Origin: Zychaea mexicana
Lineage: Eukaryota > Mucoromycota > Mucoromycetes > Mucorales > Lichtheimiaceae
Assembly: GCF_025766255.1 (NCBI RefSeq)
Contig: NW_026516682.1
Location: 372,001 to 436,000 of the forward strand
DNA: 64,000 bases
Direction: 5' to 3'
The notes below the pieces were generated by a model. The model had not been told where the DNA came from and made no database searches. It worked only from the letters and a program-made list of their open reading frames with translations. Made by a program: the position numbers and the translations under genes. Below are positions 36,034-49,390 of this stretch, in pieces; within the stretch, counting starts at the first letter, position 1, and every line of letters begins with the position of its first letter.

Positions 36034-39000
36034 ATGGCACAGCCATTTTATGCAACGCAAGACGAAGTTGCTAAAGTCTTGCGACAGCGCGAGCCTAATG
36101 CGCTGCGAAGAGGTATAGTTCCTTCCCATACATGGAATGGTTTGTCGCTAGCCAACACGTTGACGGTTCCCGCCCCCCCCCCCACTCACGACATTCTGAA
36201 ACTATTTAGATCTTGCCGTTTTAAAGGTTCAACTCGTGGAAGCGACCAAAAATCGTGTCGATCCCATGGCGAAACGAACGAGACCACTCGTGGAATATGT
36301 TCAATCGTGCAGTGATTGTGCAGATCTAACTGACTTGTGGGATTTTCAAGCTCGTGTAAGCACTTTTTACCAAACTTTTGTATTACACGTATATTGCGAG
36401 ACTTGGTTCTGATTACCACTTGAAAAACATATTAGGATAATATTGCAAGTCTGGAGTGCCTTGTCCCAGAAATTATTAGTTTCTTCTTAACCCTTTGCAC
36501 AACCCCAATCATTCGTCCTTTTGGTCTGCAGCTAGTCCAAGCGATTTTGGGACGACAGTTAAGGTATATCAACCGCGGCGTCGCATCAATGCGGATTCCA
36601 CAATGCATAGCAACCTTCAAAGTACTCGAGGCCATGTGCTCCATCGGCCCAGCAGCCACCAAAGAAGTTTTCCATACGTTTAATTTTCAGACAGAGGTAT
36701 GCTTAATCAAGTATATTTGCTGATCTAGTTCATTGCTAAGCATTTCTATACCAGGGTTTCTCTCGAGCTGCGCGCTATCGAAAGAAAGGCAAAAGCAAGA
36801 ATCCAAATAGCTATTTATACGGTAAATACCTTTTTCTAACTCTTTTATGCCCTTTTCTACAAGTAATAGTTACACTAATATGTATTTTTTTTCAGATTTA
36901 AGAACATCCTATGTACATTTTGTCCTTGCACTGTTTAAATACGGAGACGCAGATGTTAAGAAAGAGGCACTTGGTGTACGCAATTTGGTGAATGCAGTGT
37001 TTGGCGGAATTGATGAGGACGCATATCCGGTAAGTAGAAAATGAATAAAGGAGGAGATCCGCTGCATACTACCATGTTTCTAACAATTACTGTAGTTAGC
37101 GGAAGTAATCTTGAATACCACAAAATCACACATTATCGAAGATTATTCAATCCCACGACCAGTCAAAGCGTTCTTCTTCTCGTCATATATATTGGAAAAG
37201 GTACTGTGTGGGTAGGAGGACTTCTCTTTATGGCTTGGTGTTAAAAGTTTGTTTGTGTATGTTTGTAATTTTAGATTGCCAAATTATACGCACGGACGGA
37301 GCCCGAGTTAGTGACTGCAGAGGAAACCAAGATTCCCGCCGATTTGGCACACCAATTCTTGATATCTGTATGCACTGTACCAGGATTCGGATTGTGTTAT
37401 AAAGATGACGGCTGGTATCCGATACCTAATGCTGAGCAAGGCAAAGCTGCAGAGAAAGCGCAGAATCGTGCTATAGCAAAGTTCCTTACATCTTTAAAGC
37501 CCTCGGACGACATGCGACAGCAAGAATTGGTTCGCAGGATTTTGACCGCATGTCCAGGAATGGTGCAAGGGTAAATAGAATATATAGAGGGCTTACTGTT
37601 GTCTTTTGCTTTTTCAGCATGAAGGAGCAAGAACAAAAAACTCATTTGCCCGTATATTTTCTAGATATTGGCAAGGGATATCATTTTCTGTTGAACCACG
37701 ACTTAGCAGTAAATGGCTCGCCAACATTGCTCTGTTGCAGAGAATCGTTCGCTTACCGGTCCCAGCACTTTACTACGGAGACACCAATCTATATCCAGCA
37801 TCTCCACCGACAAGCAGCGTCATCCTCGACAGTATTCTTCCAAATATTCTCGGACGAGCCGTTTCAACACGTGGATTGAAAAATGCCAGCCCTCTTGTCA
37901 GTTACGCTACCATGCTTTTCTTGTCAGCAGCATTCTTGAAATACGCCGATGTTCTTAAAGCATTGGAAAAGGTTATTTTGACGATCGACAGTGATGAAAG
38001 CAGCAAAAAATGGCAAGAGTGCGTCGCTCAGGTCCGCGAAGGATTTACTCGACGACTTCCCGACTTATTGACCATCGTTACCGTCTACCAACCAGCCGCA
38101 TCGTCATCTTCAACAGTTGTAGATAACGAAATGAACGATGAATCAGGAGACAATATTGCTCTTCGGCACCAAATGCTGTACGATGCTGCACTCCGTTTAA
38201 TTAGTTATTATCAAAAATACCTGCCAGAAACGTTTATGGAATCGACAGTGGACCCAGGCAAATTCATTCCAAGTGATATCCTATCCATGCGCCCAGAATC
38301 GCTTGTGCATCTTTTGCAGTTGTTATTAAGCGTCTCTGATTTCAAATGGACAGGAAAAGCGGGTATGTTTTAGTCAGTCTACACTATGTATTCTATATTC
38401 GTCTACTAACAGACGTATAGGCAAGGGATCGTTCTCGCACATCACAACACTGTTGACGCTTTACCTTCAAACACCATACAAACATATCCGCGAATTAACT
38501 AGCAAGTTGATCAACCAGACATTATCCGACTCATTCATGTTCCGCCACGATCCAGATGAAGTACGGCCCTGGCTGGAATCCATGCCACGTAACTTTGCCA
38601 CAGCCGGAATGAGAGGAAATGTTGCTCTTACAGGCGAACAGACAACGGTTTTGCAGTTCTTGGATGAATGTATTGAACGCTTCAGTCGTTCGCAGTACCG
38701 GTACCTGGATCAAGCTGTCGATATGCTCAACAATGTCAACACGGAATATCTTCAACGGGATGACAGCTCAGCAATGCTTGGTCAACTTTTACGTTCCAGT
38801 GATTCCAGCGATTTCCCGTTCAGTCCTTTGCTGCTGACTCTTGTTCAACACATACAATCATTCAAGGGCGAGAAGCGGCCAGTTATGCGATTTATCACAA
38901 AGCTCATTACGCTGCTTGTCTCTAAGCAAAAGGTACCATTTTATTTGGAGCATGTATGTCAGAGTCTGCAAAGTCAGGTGAACGAGTTCGAAAACCAAAA

Positions 39001-42000
39001 GACAACCCCATTACTTTCAAAAGAATGGAGTGTTTTGGACATGGCTCAACAAACACAAGAATGTTTACTTGGGGCGCATCAAGATGAAAAAGCCACAGTG
39101 TTTGGCAATACCAATGACAAAAATACACAGCTGGAAGCCTTGATTTCTGGTATGTTGGCGGGCTTGCTGAGTGTGGATTATGTTCAATGTAACTGACTGT
39201 TTGCATTTGTGTATTTGTTAGATGAAGCGGCCACTGGCACCAAGGAAAAACAACAATCATTGATTGATATCCTGCAAGAACTATCAGTCGTTGAGCTGAA
39301 TAAGTACCTTGGTGCAATCACGGATCTATGCGCCAACAAGCTGGATCTGGCATCCTTTGAGCCCCTAGTCGACTATCTCTCAGAGCGCCACCCACGAGCA
39401 GGAAGCCTGTTTGACTATGACGACATCCGCTCCGTTAAATCTCTTGAAATAGAAGGGTAAGGGTCATTATACGTTACACATGGATTTTGTAAATAGTATC
39501 CTGAATGTGCTGCTATATGTAGGAACTCCGTTGTTGGCTTGATCACAGCGATTCCCTTTGCCACCTTGTTCCACAACACTTGGACGCGCTGTGACAAGAA
39601 TCCGGTTGCCATAGAAGCTATGCGACACGCCATGATCAATATGGATTGGCAGCAGTTGACGACTATCCAAACGTTAGTTTTGGAAAAACTCTCGGTTCTG
39701 ACAGCATCCAGTGAATCCAGCAATAATGGGCCGTTAAACATCGCCTTTGTACTATTACGACACACACTTACGATGCTAGATAAGAAGGATGATCCTAAAG
39801 GCTTGGCACAACTTAAAGATGCATTGCTGGCTCATCCTGTTCTTATTGAGTTGAGCGATCGATTTTTAGCACAAGTGAAGTACTTGGCATCGCAAGAGTA
39901 TCAAAACTTGGACGCAGAGGTAAGAAGGGGGAAATGTTGGAGTAGATGAAGTTCTACATCTTAAATTACTCTCTACTGACAAAAACCACATACGTAGTTT
40001 GTCCACATCGCCATCAAGAATTTGGACCTTTTCGGACAGAAGCGTGTCTCCAAAGAACTCGTTAGCCACCTCGTTAAATTGGACTATGCATCGTTTACAC
40101 AATACTGCCAAGTGAACCAACAGAGTCAGCTCCAATCCGATGTCGGCCGGTTATTAATTGCTCTCGTTGACGACCTTTCGCGACAGAAAATCGAGTTACC
40201 TGACGAAGCATTCATCATCGTCACCAAAGTTTGGGAATCACGCACTTATCAAGACAACGATATCCTCTCTTTACTTGACGCGTGCGCATCGAATCCTACG
40301 GCCATATCGATCCTCCTTACAACATGCAGTACACTCGTTGTCCAACATATTCTTGCAGGATACCAATGCAATATCGACATATCTCTTGTCGCTGAAGCAT
40401 GTACAACGTCTTCTGTCGACATACCGAAGCTTGTGGTGCAGTCTCTCGATAAGAATATACCCATGACATCGCAGCTTGTAGACATTGTACAAATGGCGTG
40501 CGAAAGTAGCAATAACAACGAATTTTTACAACCGTTTTTGAAAACGGTCCTACCTCGTCTGGCAGCAAGCGCCAATCCGGATAATGCATCGTCGACCGAG
40601 GTTTCTGTAAATTTTTATGATCGCCTTATCGAACTGATGCGCGCAAGCGATTTCGACTGGACAACGATCGATGGTGAAATCGTACGCGACTACATTTTAA
40701 ACACGGTACTTGACAACATTGCCGATGCTGCTGCCATCCGTTTTACAAGTACCTTGGTCGCAAAGGCATATGAAAATGTACGTAAGATGATAGGGTTTGG
40801 GGTGTACGAAAAGTTAGCAGGATGCTTATTATGACTTCTGTTTTTGCAGTACGGCAAGCATGAACCAATCGAGACCTATATCCGTCGCGTGCTGGATCAC
40901 GACAAGTATCAAAAGTTAACTAACCCAACGACGACCAGAGAAAATGCAAATGAACGTGCGGCTATCATCAAGCTGATTCATGCTCTGAACGCAATCCAAC
41001 CTGAAATCCTGGCCAATCAACACGGTTTGCTCGATCAGCTGCTAACCAGCTATGGTGCCACAACCTCAGAGCCCGACCGGCTGATACTGGAAATTTTGAG
41101 GTCATGCGAGGCCCGGGGTCGCACTACGATCCTACCAAAGATGCTTATGTGGGGTCCGGGCTCTGATCGGAACCGCCAAGCACATGCACAAGCGGGTACA
41201 TTGCTTCATGCTGACACCATTTCCATGGAAACTCTTGGATCAATCGACCCAGCCTTGATGCAGCGAACCTTTATGCAGTTTCCAGTCGACGTTACTTTGG
41301 GTGCACCCGCAACATCGGAGGAACATGAAGAAGACGAAGCAATATACGATCCCTCGTTCTTCTTACCGCTGTTTGCAAATCTGATATCAAGCGGAGCGAT
41401 AGATTGTCGAAAGTTTATCGATTGTAACGCGTTTGGCTTAGTCACGGTGTCACTTTCATCAGTGGATGATCAAGTACGAATGTTGGGATACCAGATGATG
41501 GACCAGTTTTATGACATGGTGCAGGTATGTTTTACGCAAAAGCGCACTTTCTAGTGAACAGCCGTTTGCTAAGCAAAAAGAAAGGAAACTAACAATGACG
41601 TTGTAGCATGTCAGATTTCACGAGGACCGAGAAGTCAAACTACTTCTGAACGGACTAAAGAATTCCATTATGGATCGATCGGGGTCGGATGTTCCACCAC
41701 GTATTCCTCCAACGGTGACTGTGTGCGTTGCACAGGCACTTACAATTCTGATGCAGCCTGGCCACTACATGTATCCTCATATTACAAGATGGATTTTGCG
41801 CACACCAAGCTTTGATATGAACGTGAGTAAAGATGCGGTTCCCAAAAAAGGCTTAAGCTTCCACGCATTACTCACATATACATTGTTTGTTTTTTTTTTG
41901 GCGATCTTTCTCGATCAAGTTTGTGCCAATGTTTACATTCTTATTTACATCAGCAACCGCTACTCACAAGAAGGAACGTCTGTGGCTCCTACATGTGCTA

Positions 42001-42493
42001 TCTTCGTCAATATGGACACGTGAGGTAGGTGTTCCACACAAAAAAGCCTAGCTGATAGAATCAGTGGCTAATCTTTTTCTTTAAATGTTCACAAGGACTA
42101 CAAAATATTCTCCCGCAACCGAGTCTGGGACTTGGTTGCGACCTTCTACAATTCCGCATTGGCTGATCACACAAGCAAAAAAGCCGTCGTTGAGGTACGT
42201 AGGACAATCCAGCAAGGGGACTCATGTGACCTTTGCCTTCTATTTTTCCATTCCTTACACAAATGAATTAACTTTAGATCGTGTCGCGAGCAATCCGCAT
42301 CCCGGATATTGCTGTCAGCCTCATCCGGAATCATGGCCTTATAGCATGGATTGAGCAGATCTTGGCTCTATCGCAGGAGAAGGAAGAGATCAATACTTGG
42401 TCCAACCTGCTGGAACACGCACTGAAGAGCACACAAGTTCGCTTTGACCATCAACTCCCAATGCCCCTTCAACCACTTATTGAAAACAAATGA
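36034..42493 (+). CDS. URB1: Nucleolar pre-ribosomal-associated protein Urb1/Npa1
   Basis: Seventeen exons: 36034-36112, 36210-36355, 36436-36696, 36755-36821, 36896-37029, 37096-37200, 37275-37570, 37632-38362, 38421-39149, 39222-39456, 39523-39919, 39998-40777, 40850-41524, 41607-41822, 41920-42024, 42096-42194, 42278-42493; 1756 residues, close to the yeast length. The N-terminal Npa1 domain is recognisable (SLYRDLR-like YLYDLRTSYVHFVLALFKYGD, VVN-like VRNLVNAVFGG, NSFARIFSRYWQGI, WLANIALLQRIVRLPVP). The C-terminal Urb1 domain has MNFVPMFTFLFTS and KKERLWLLHVLSSSIWTRE. The protein is an alpha-helical repeat scaffold acting in early 60S subunit assembly in the nucleolus with snoRNAs and Npa2, Nop8 and Dbp6 (family knowledge). 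Acceptors at 37631 and 41919 were chosen because the nearer AG sites break the frame. It is divergent from the SMPD4-like gene, 181 bases apart. Confidence 0.92.
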
Positions 42494-42562
42494 ATAGAAA
42501 ACCAATAGTCTGGGTTTCTTTTTTATTTATGTACAGAATATAATCAATCTAATACAGAATAA

Positions 42563-44677
42563 TTACATGGAAGACCCATACGCCGGAAATGACCGACGGT
42601 CTCTTCCTCCAATGGACAAACGTCTGTCATGCGGATATCGTTTTTGTGATGCTCCTACTGGTGGTGGAGGTGGTGGTGGATAATCGTCGAAATCATCTGA
42701 TGGCTCGTCATAATAACGCGACGACCGATGAGTTGGCGGTGGTGGTTCATCCCATGCATAATCGCCCCCTCCTGCACCTTCATACGCCGATCCTGAGTCT
42801 CGCCAAAGATGATGATGTTGATGTCGAGGAGGTAGTGTGTGATAATGGGGAGGTACTGGTCTTGGCAAAAATGGTGTCATGGAACCTGACCTTCTCCGTC
42901 GAAGTGATCCACCTCGTCCTTCCCATTTTCTGTTGATGGGTGGTAGCTGAGGAGGCGGCAAAGCTGGTGGTGGTCCAGCTAGCGGAACAATAGGCGGTGG
43001 TGGTGGATGAGCAGCCGAGTACCGAAATTGATGATGAGGGTGCTGCCGCGTAAATGATGGTGGGGGTAACCGTCGACTACTAAACTCTTCCCATCTTTCA
43101 TCTTCTTCCTCGTCCGTTGACTCTGGCTGTGGTGGATAATCGTCATAGTCGTAGTCGTAGTCGTCATAGCGGCGTCGTGGCAATTGTTGCGGCGCAGCGT
43201 AGCGTGAAGCATGCTCTCCTTCCTCGTCAAAGCGCGGAACACTTCTGCTCCTGTGACGCTTCGATGCGGGTGACCGCCCCCCACCACTCGGCGGTTTGTT
43301 AAATTTACGAGGTGATGCTGTGGTGGGGTCTGACCTTGAGTGTGTCGGATGTACGATCCCTTTACCCTTCTCTTCGCTACGCACACCACTAGTACTACCA
43401 GCACCGGCACCTGTCGGGTATGAGCCTGTCGCAATGAAACAGTAATGGCGAAGTTGCTCCTCTAATTGCTCGAGTTTATTGGTCACAACATGCTGCTCGC
43501 GCTCCATTTCCAACTTTGCGCGTTCCATCTCCAACTTGGATCTGCGCCATGATTCCTGCTGGCGGCGAAGTAAGTCCACCTCACGTCTTAATAAGTCGTT
43601 TTGATCCATAATGGCCCTGACTTCGGCGGAGATTTCGGGTCCTGCTTGGGTATCCTCGAAAGTGACCTTGTTGTATGATGTGTTGGTGGCGGCTACAGCA
43701 GGAGCAGCTGCAGGAGCACCGGAAGTGGCGTCGGTGCGCGATGCCTGCTGTTGTTGTTGTTGTTGTTGTTGTTGCTGTCGCACAGTGCTTGATGAAGATG
43801 ATACCCTATTGTGTGGATCTTGTTGCAGCGACACCGGATGAGGCTGATTACTGCTACTGCTGCTCATTATGGTTGTCCCAGTGAGAGGTTTACGTACGGA
43901 AGATGGAGAAGAAGAAGAAGGGGATGCTGTATTGCTTGCACCCAATTTTCTCATCAAAATGCCTTGAGGTCGTACAGTGGAACCTTTATGGTTATTATCG
44001 GATGGGGCGGTAGATGAAGGCATCACTTTAGAGTTGGTATTGGTGCTGGTCACCACCGATTTGTTTAGCAAATTCTTCTTGTCGGCTTCCGATTCTACCG
44101 ATAACGAGGGCTGTGGGGTGGTGTAAGTCGCACCACTAGAGGGCGAAGTACTTGTTTGCATCGTATGGTGAACACTTTTGCTGTTGCTGTTGCTGTGGCT
44201 ACCGTTGCTAATATTGTTATTATTCTTGTAAATCTTGGAGGTGTTGTTTGAGATCGTAGTAGCTGTCTTTTTGCTGTGGATAGAATTATCATTGCTGCTG
44301 ATGTTATTGTTACTCTGAACATTATTTGTTGTTAAAGGTACAGGGGGCGGCTGTTGATGAACCAATCTTTGTGTTGGCGGTACAGCAGGAGTAGGTTTTG
44401 GCATCAAGACCGGCGGTGGCGATTTCGTTGGTGCTGACACTACGTGTGGCCCGCGTTGTTCAACGGGTTTTAGTAGTCTCGTTTGCGGATATCCGATTTC
44501 ATCCAATTTGTTGTCGTCCTCTAGCGTGTGTAAACGCTCGTTCGCTGTCGTAAACATGGGAAAGAAAGGGAAATCATTTCCAGTCGGTGCGATGTAGCGA
44601 AGCATTTTACAATTGATCTGGTCATGTGAATCAAAACCCAGCTGTTGAGCTGTAACAACAGCTGGACGCATGATCAA
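42563..44677 (-). CDS. Large disordered Ser/Pro/Asn-rich protein, function unknown
   Basis: A single intronless frame of 704 codons on the minus strand. Residues 1-75 look folded (GFDSHDQINCKMLRYIAPTG, FFPMFTTANERLHTL). They are followed by about 250 residues rich in Ser, Asn, Thr and Pro with a run of 11 Gln. A coiled coil of about 60 residues comes next (from EVRAIMDQNDLLRREVDLL to QLEEQLRHYC). The C-terminal 270 residues are rich in Pro, Arg, Tyr and acidic residues, with proline runs and short RS-type stretches (SPASKRHRSRSVPR). The design suggests a scaffold or RNA-associated protein, but no family is recognised. It is convergent with URB1 (69 bases between stops). An upstream exon extending the N terminus cannot be excluded. 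Confidence 0.7.
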   Translation of the reverse strand: MIMRPAVVTAQQLGFDSHDQINCKMLRYIAPTGNDFPFFPMFTTANERLHTLEDDNKLDEIGYPQTRLLKPVEQRGPHVVSAPTKSPPPVLMPKPTPAVPPTQRLVHQQPPPVPLTTNNVQSNNNISSNDNSIHSKKTATTISNNTSKIYKNNNNISNGSHSNSNSKSVHHTMQTSTSPSSGATYTTPQPSLSVESEADKKNLLNKSVVTSTNTNSKVMPSSTAPSDNNHKGSTVRPQGILMRKLGASNTASPSSSSPSSVRKPLTGTTIMSSSSSNQPHPVSLQQDPHNRVSSSSSTVRQQQQQQQQQQQASRTDATSGAPAAAPAVAATNTSYNKVTFEDTQAGPEISAEVRAIMDQNDLLRREVDLLRRQQESWRRSKLEMERAKLEMEREQHVVTNKLEQLEEQLRHYCFIATGSYPTGAGAGSTSGVRSEEKGKGIVHPTHSRSDPTTASPRKFNKPPSGGGRSPASKRHRSRSVPRFDEEGEHASRYAAPQQLPRRRYDDYDYDYDDYPPQPESTDEEEDERWEEFSSRRLPPPSFTRQHPHHQFRYSAAHPPPPPIVPLAGPPPALPPPQLPPINRKWEGRGGSLRRRRSGSMTPFLPRPVPPHYHTLPPRHQHHHLWRDSGSAYEGAGGGDYAWDEPPPPTHRSSRYYDEPSDDFDDYPPPPPPPVGASQKRYPHDRRLSIGGRDRRSFPAYGSSM
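43747..43778 (-). repeat. CAA/CAG repeat (polyglutamine)
   Basis: An uninterrupted trinucleotide run coding for about 11 Gln in the 704-residue disordered protein. On the plus strand it reads TGT/TTG. Such runs are prone to length change. Confidence 0.9.
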
Positions 44678-47334
44678 GCACCAAGTCGGCTCGTTCGGAA
44701 TGAGTGCTTACCCCATCCACACCCCTTGTTTGTCCTTATTACGATATAATGTTACAAATAGACAGTTATGAAACGACACTCTTGAGTGTAGTTCGTTTAC
44801 TATTCGTTTTAGTGTTCTATATATTGCATTCGTTTACATTGTACCGGGTACATGCATCTTCTCTTTGTAACTCGTTTCATCTATGCTGGTTGCAACCTTT
44901 ACTACCACTACATCATGCGCAGTAATAAAGCCGTAAATAATGCGTGCACCTCAATGGCTACGCAACTTTGTGCATAGAGTTATTGGCATATTAGGCCGAT
45001 GATAACCTTTAAAAGATGGCCGGCCCATTCACGTTCCTCCTTCTTCCTCCTAACCTTCTTGTCAAGAAATCAGGGCCACTCGGGATCTATGCTGTGTATG
45101 GTATCCCGAAACCGTTCCAATGTTGTACAACACCGTCTTTGCCGGACGGCTCTCACTCCGGTGAAGAAACATGTACTACGTTAAAAAGATGATCACTGTC
45201 ATTGAGTGTAGTGTCCAGATATTGTAGTAACGGATCATAACATAAAATAGTAGATACAAGACAAATACTCGGAGTAAATATCTAAAGCTGATATATGATA
45301 ATAAAATTGTTCTCAAGACATGTTTAGAGTTTCCCGACAGAGAAGTGCTTATAGAGTCATTACGGAAGTGACCCGTCATTATGCGAAAAACCTATTAGTT
45401 CGATGGCCACATCTGTCGTCAGCAAGAGTCATGCGGAACAGTCATTAGCTAGTGTACCACCTGCCTGCTTTTGCTACACAAAAATGTACTCGTGATTTTG
45501 GCGGGCTTCACATGCTGGAATTTAGAGATTTGTTGTGCACGCAATCGCTGTGTACATAATCATATCTTTGAAGGCTTAGCAACGTATGATGCGAATTGAT
45601 AAACCTTGTGAGGACATACAGAGCCTTCACTCCTCATTATCTTTCTGCTTACACCGTAAAAAAGGAATTGCTTTCCTATGTGTTGTGTTACTTTTATATG
45701 CCGTTGCTTTTTGAAAAAGTATGTAGCGAAAAGTAATAACCAGCAAAAAGAGCATAGTAGGTTGCTCAACGTACAAATCAAGTGAAGTACCTGTCAAAGT
45801 GCTTTAGTAGAGCTGTTGGCTAGGTACATCTTTACCGCGCTTATAATTTAAAAATACTACAATAAGCATTCCGCAAAAATGTGTTTTCTTTTTTCGAGGG
45901 GTTACAAAAACATGCAGAAGATATGTCTGTGGTAATATACCTAGTCTTCTTTCATAACTTTCTTTTTTATTATACGATATGTATTTAGGATATCTGGACA
46001 ATTCATGATCCTAAAGTGAGTACATGTGAATAAGGCAATGTTAACATGAACTTATGCTTTTATATACAGTATTTTCTGCTTGTTTATGTATAAGGGTGAA
46101 CAAATTGTGTTGGCAGCATGAGAGTAGTTACGGTCGTTAAATAACTGTAATGTAACATAGTCATACCAGCATTAACTACGTAAGAAGCGGCCTTTAACAG
46201 TTAACAAGAAGCTGTATTTTCAGCAACATGACCAAAATATTCATACCACCACCGTGGTGACGAAACACTTAGACGGCATTGTTACGAAAGTGACCCAACG
46301 GGTTGAAAAATGGAGGGAAAATGAAAGGTAGAAATAAAGAAAGAAAACGATATGTTCATCTTAATCTCAGTTAACAGATCTTTGTATCCATGAACCACTA
46401 CAGGAAATTTTCTACTATACTGTTTGAAGACATACTGATAGTAGATTTGCGTTCGAATACGTAATTTCCCACAGTGAACGTATCAATCACGACTTTAAGC
46501 TGGCGGCAACTGGTCCACTCTGTTCGTTACTTTTCGTTACGGGTCATAACTTTGCTGGGTCCTGCATTCGGAAAGAATTAGTAGTGTATGATATGCGTAT
46601 AAAATACCCCGAACCGAATGTTTTTCAACAGCCATTTCTCATATATCATATTTGATGATGAGCTACGAGCAGTACATAGTAAACAAAGAATGTTTTTGCG
46701 CGTAATATAACAACTCTGGTTTTGACGATGTTGTAAGTGGTGGGGCAGTGACATGAAAGGACGTTATTATACAAAGAAGAGAGCATTTGTGAGACTCGAC
46801 ATACCTGGGCCGCTGTATTACACCGTACATATATCAACCATCGTGAGACAAAAGTATCGTATAAAAGTGAGAAGTGGCGACATATATATATAAACAATCA
46901 ATTACATTTTGCTTGTTATATTTTCTAGCAATCAGAAAAGCCGGTAGCGATTTGTCGTTATAGCGGCTGCATTAAAATTAAAATATCAAACAACGCTCAC
47001 GAAAGAAAGTGCATATGCAAATTACAATAGCAACAGCACCTTATGCCTCAGTATGCATGGAGGATGACGAGTTAGCTGCTACTTTTTTTTGAGATTACAA
47101 CATATAAACTGGCTTACTTTTTGCACGAAGCAGAAACAGGCGACAAAAGCAACAGATATGACACCATTTCTGTTTGTAGATTATCACCTTTCATAAAGCT
47201 TTTATAGCACCACAAATTGAAAGTCTCCTCTCGTAGAATTCTGTCACTTGTCGTCAAAAGTGTTACTGTAAAAACAGTGAAAAGGTGGACTGCTTATGGT
47301 TTTCAGCGGTTTTTTTTTGAATAATATTGAATGC
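44678..47334. other. Gene-free AT-rich interval
   Basis: About 2.6 kb with only short open frames and no recognisable domain, RNA gene or inverted repeat. It marks the change from the gene-dense left part to the repeat-rich island. Confidence 0.45.
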
Positions 47335-47999
47335 AATAATCGCATTGCAAACGTGCTTTGCGCTTTGCTCTGCCCTAATAGCATTCCATGAAGTTTGTCT
47401 CGCAATGGAATTTTGGATAGAGCTCAAACTTATGTTGCCTTTTTCTCACAGCTTCTTCTAGAGCAGATTTCTGATTCTTAAATCCGGCTCGTTTGCAAGG
47501 ATATGGCGAGCACAACATTGAACACCAGTTGCTATTTCAGCAGCACAACTTGCACGTACTGTACCCCACCTTCAGGCCATTTGCCCCTTTCTATCAAAAT
47601 CTACAATATACGTTTTAGTAGAGCATAAGTTTGGTACTTCGCAATTTAATTAGAATCTTGATGGTCTTATCTTACCGTTTGAATCCCTTTGAAATATTTT
47701 TGCTTATAGCGGGTTCCATTACGGCGTCTTGTGTACCGCTTTTCCTCTTAGTAAAAGTCGTAGAGTTTTGCTGATCCATTCTCATTCAAAGTGAAACCTT
47801 GAGCTTTGATAGAATACTTCAAGTCTTCTACCTTCTCGTCCTTGAGGATCATCCGGCTTGGGCGCAAGGCGTTTTCAGCATCGGCATTATGGTTTAAGCT
47901 TTGGTCAAAACAGAAGACACCTAGAAATTTGCATACATACAGTTTACAAAGCTTACATGTTGTCATATCTTGTTCAAAATGCGTATGAATACTAATCAT
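47335..47999 (-). pseudogene. Decayed DDE transposase fragment
   Basis: Reading the minus strand in shifting frames gives pieces of a transposase C-terminal core: FDQSLNHNADAENAL with KDEKV (second Asp region), then CCARHILANEPD, QKSALEEAVRKRQHKF, ELYPKFHCETNFMECY and GRAKRKARLQCDY. This order (DQSSNH..., CC.R.L..PDF..QKS.LEE, YPKFH.E.NFIE..WG.AKR.AR) is found in a widespread eukaryotic DDE transposon family common in fungal genomes. At least two frameshifts and stops separate the pieces, so it is a relic. The family name cannot be settled by eye. Confidence 0.65.
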
Positions 48000-49390
48000 A
48001 TTTCCCGTACCTTATTCACGAGAAATTGAATCTTTGCTTCATTAGCGTTATGAAATAGTAGAATTCTCATTTCGCGCGTGGAGCAGGTAATAGAATAGGA
48101 TATCACTTGATACTCGGAGCTTCGTGCGCAAGAATGGGATCTCATGAGAGGTAAAATTGGTTACCTAAAGAGAAAGGCACTCTGCCGCTCGTACTGCAAG
48201 CGCAGGAGCCACATAAACGCTAGATCGTACTACATCTTTCTATGTTATATTTCCAACCACGATCCAAGATCTTGCTGGGCAACTAATGCAAGATTGATAC
48301 ATTGTATCACCTACCCTGTCGTGCGTCTTCTCAGTATATTTGTTGTGTAGCCGAAAAAGGCATCATCATCAAGGTACTTGGATAGTAGCTCCCTAGATGG
48401 CCGTGGATGATTTCATGGTCAAAACATGGCACAGCGTCAACAACGGATACATAATTCGGCGAAAAATCATGGGATTTACCCCTAACAACGCTTAAAAGAG
48501 CTGCCTTGGCATGTGTACTGGGGAGCATTGTTATCCGGGGCAGATGGAGTGCGGATTAGAATACAGGCCTGCCTATGGATGCCAGTTTTTTTCGCTGTTT
48601 TCATTCTGGCAGAAATATGCAGTATAAAGAAATCCACTTATGCTGCATCAATTGAATGAAAATGATCGCGCACTAAATGTGTCGCGGTCAGGAGAAACGG
48701 GCCGTTTATTTATTATAATTGTTTTGGAGCATGATGTACGACTTCATGCCACGACGAGAGGTGGCGGTGTGATAGGTTTTTTTGCAACTCATTCCTGCAG
48801 ATAGTGCCATCGGATGAAAGCTCAAGTTGCTACTGCATCTGCTTGCTACAAGGTTTGTGTATTGCCATGGATGTCTGTGAAATTGAGCATATTAATAGTC
48901 TTGCCCTCCATGCGGGAGGAGGTGTGATGTGCTCTGCGACCACCTCAACCTTTCTTCTTCCCTTTGTCAACAAACGTGTGGTCACTCTTATGTCATTTGT
49001 CTGAGGGTCTTCCCGATTCATTGGCAGCATGTCCCTCGTTCCACGCGAAGCCAATATAAACAAAACTTGAAAGGAATCGCATGCTAGCAATGGTAACAGT
49101 AAGATTAACACTAATTATCTCGAAGTCTTTTTTGCAACATAAATCCAAGATAAAAGGCAATAGTGGTAAGTGTTGGGACGGATTATTACAAAAAAAAAGG
49201 AAAAAAAAACAAAGACGCTAATAGAGTATATTGCACTCCATTACCATAACTGCATACCACAATACCACTACGCGTCAACTTCGCTTTCGCCAGAAGGATC
49301 GAAGGAGAAGAAGTGTCGGTAAGCATGATAATATTGATGGGATGGATGATAGGAAGAAATCGAGCGCTAACACGAACTTATTAGGCCCCT
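48000..49390. other. Gene-free interval
   Basis: About 1.4 kb with only short open frames. No domain, RNA gene or repeat recognised. It may contain further transposon debris too decayed to read. Confidence 0.35.

Noticed and set aside
42589..43434. Long open frames opposite the 704-residue protein
   Set aside because: Low-complexity trinucleotide-biased coding sequence produces open antisense frames; no domain is visible.
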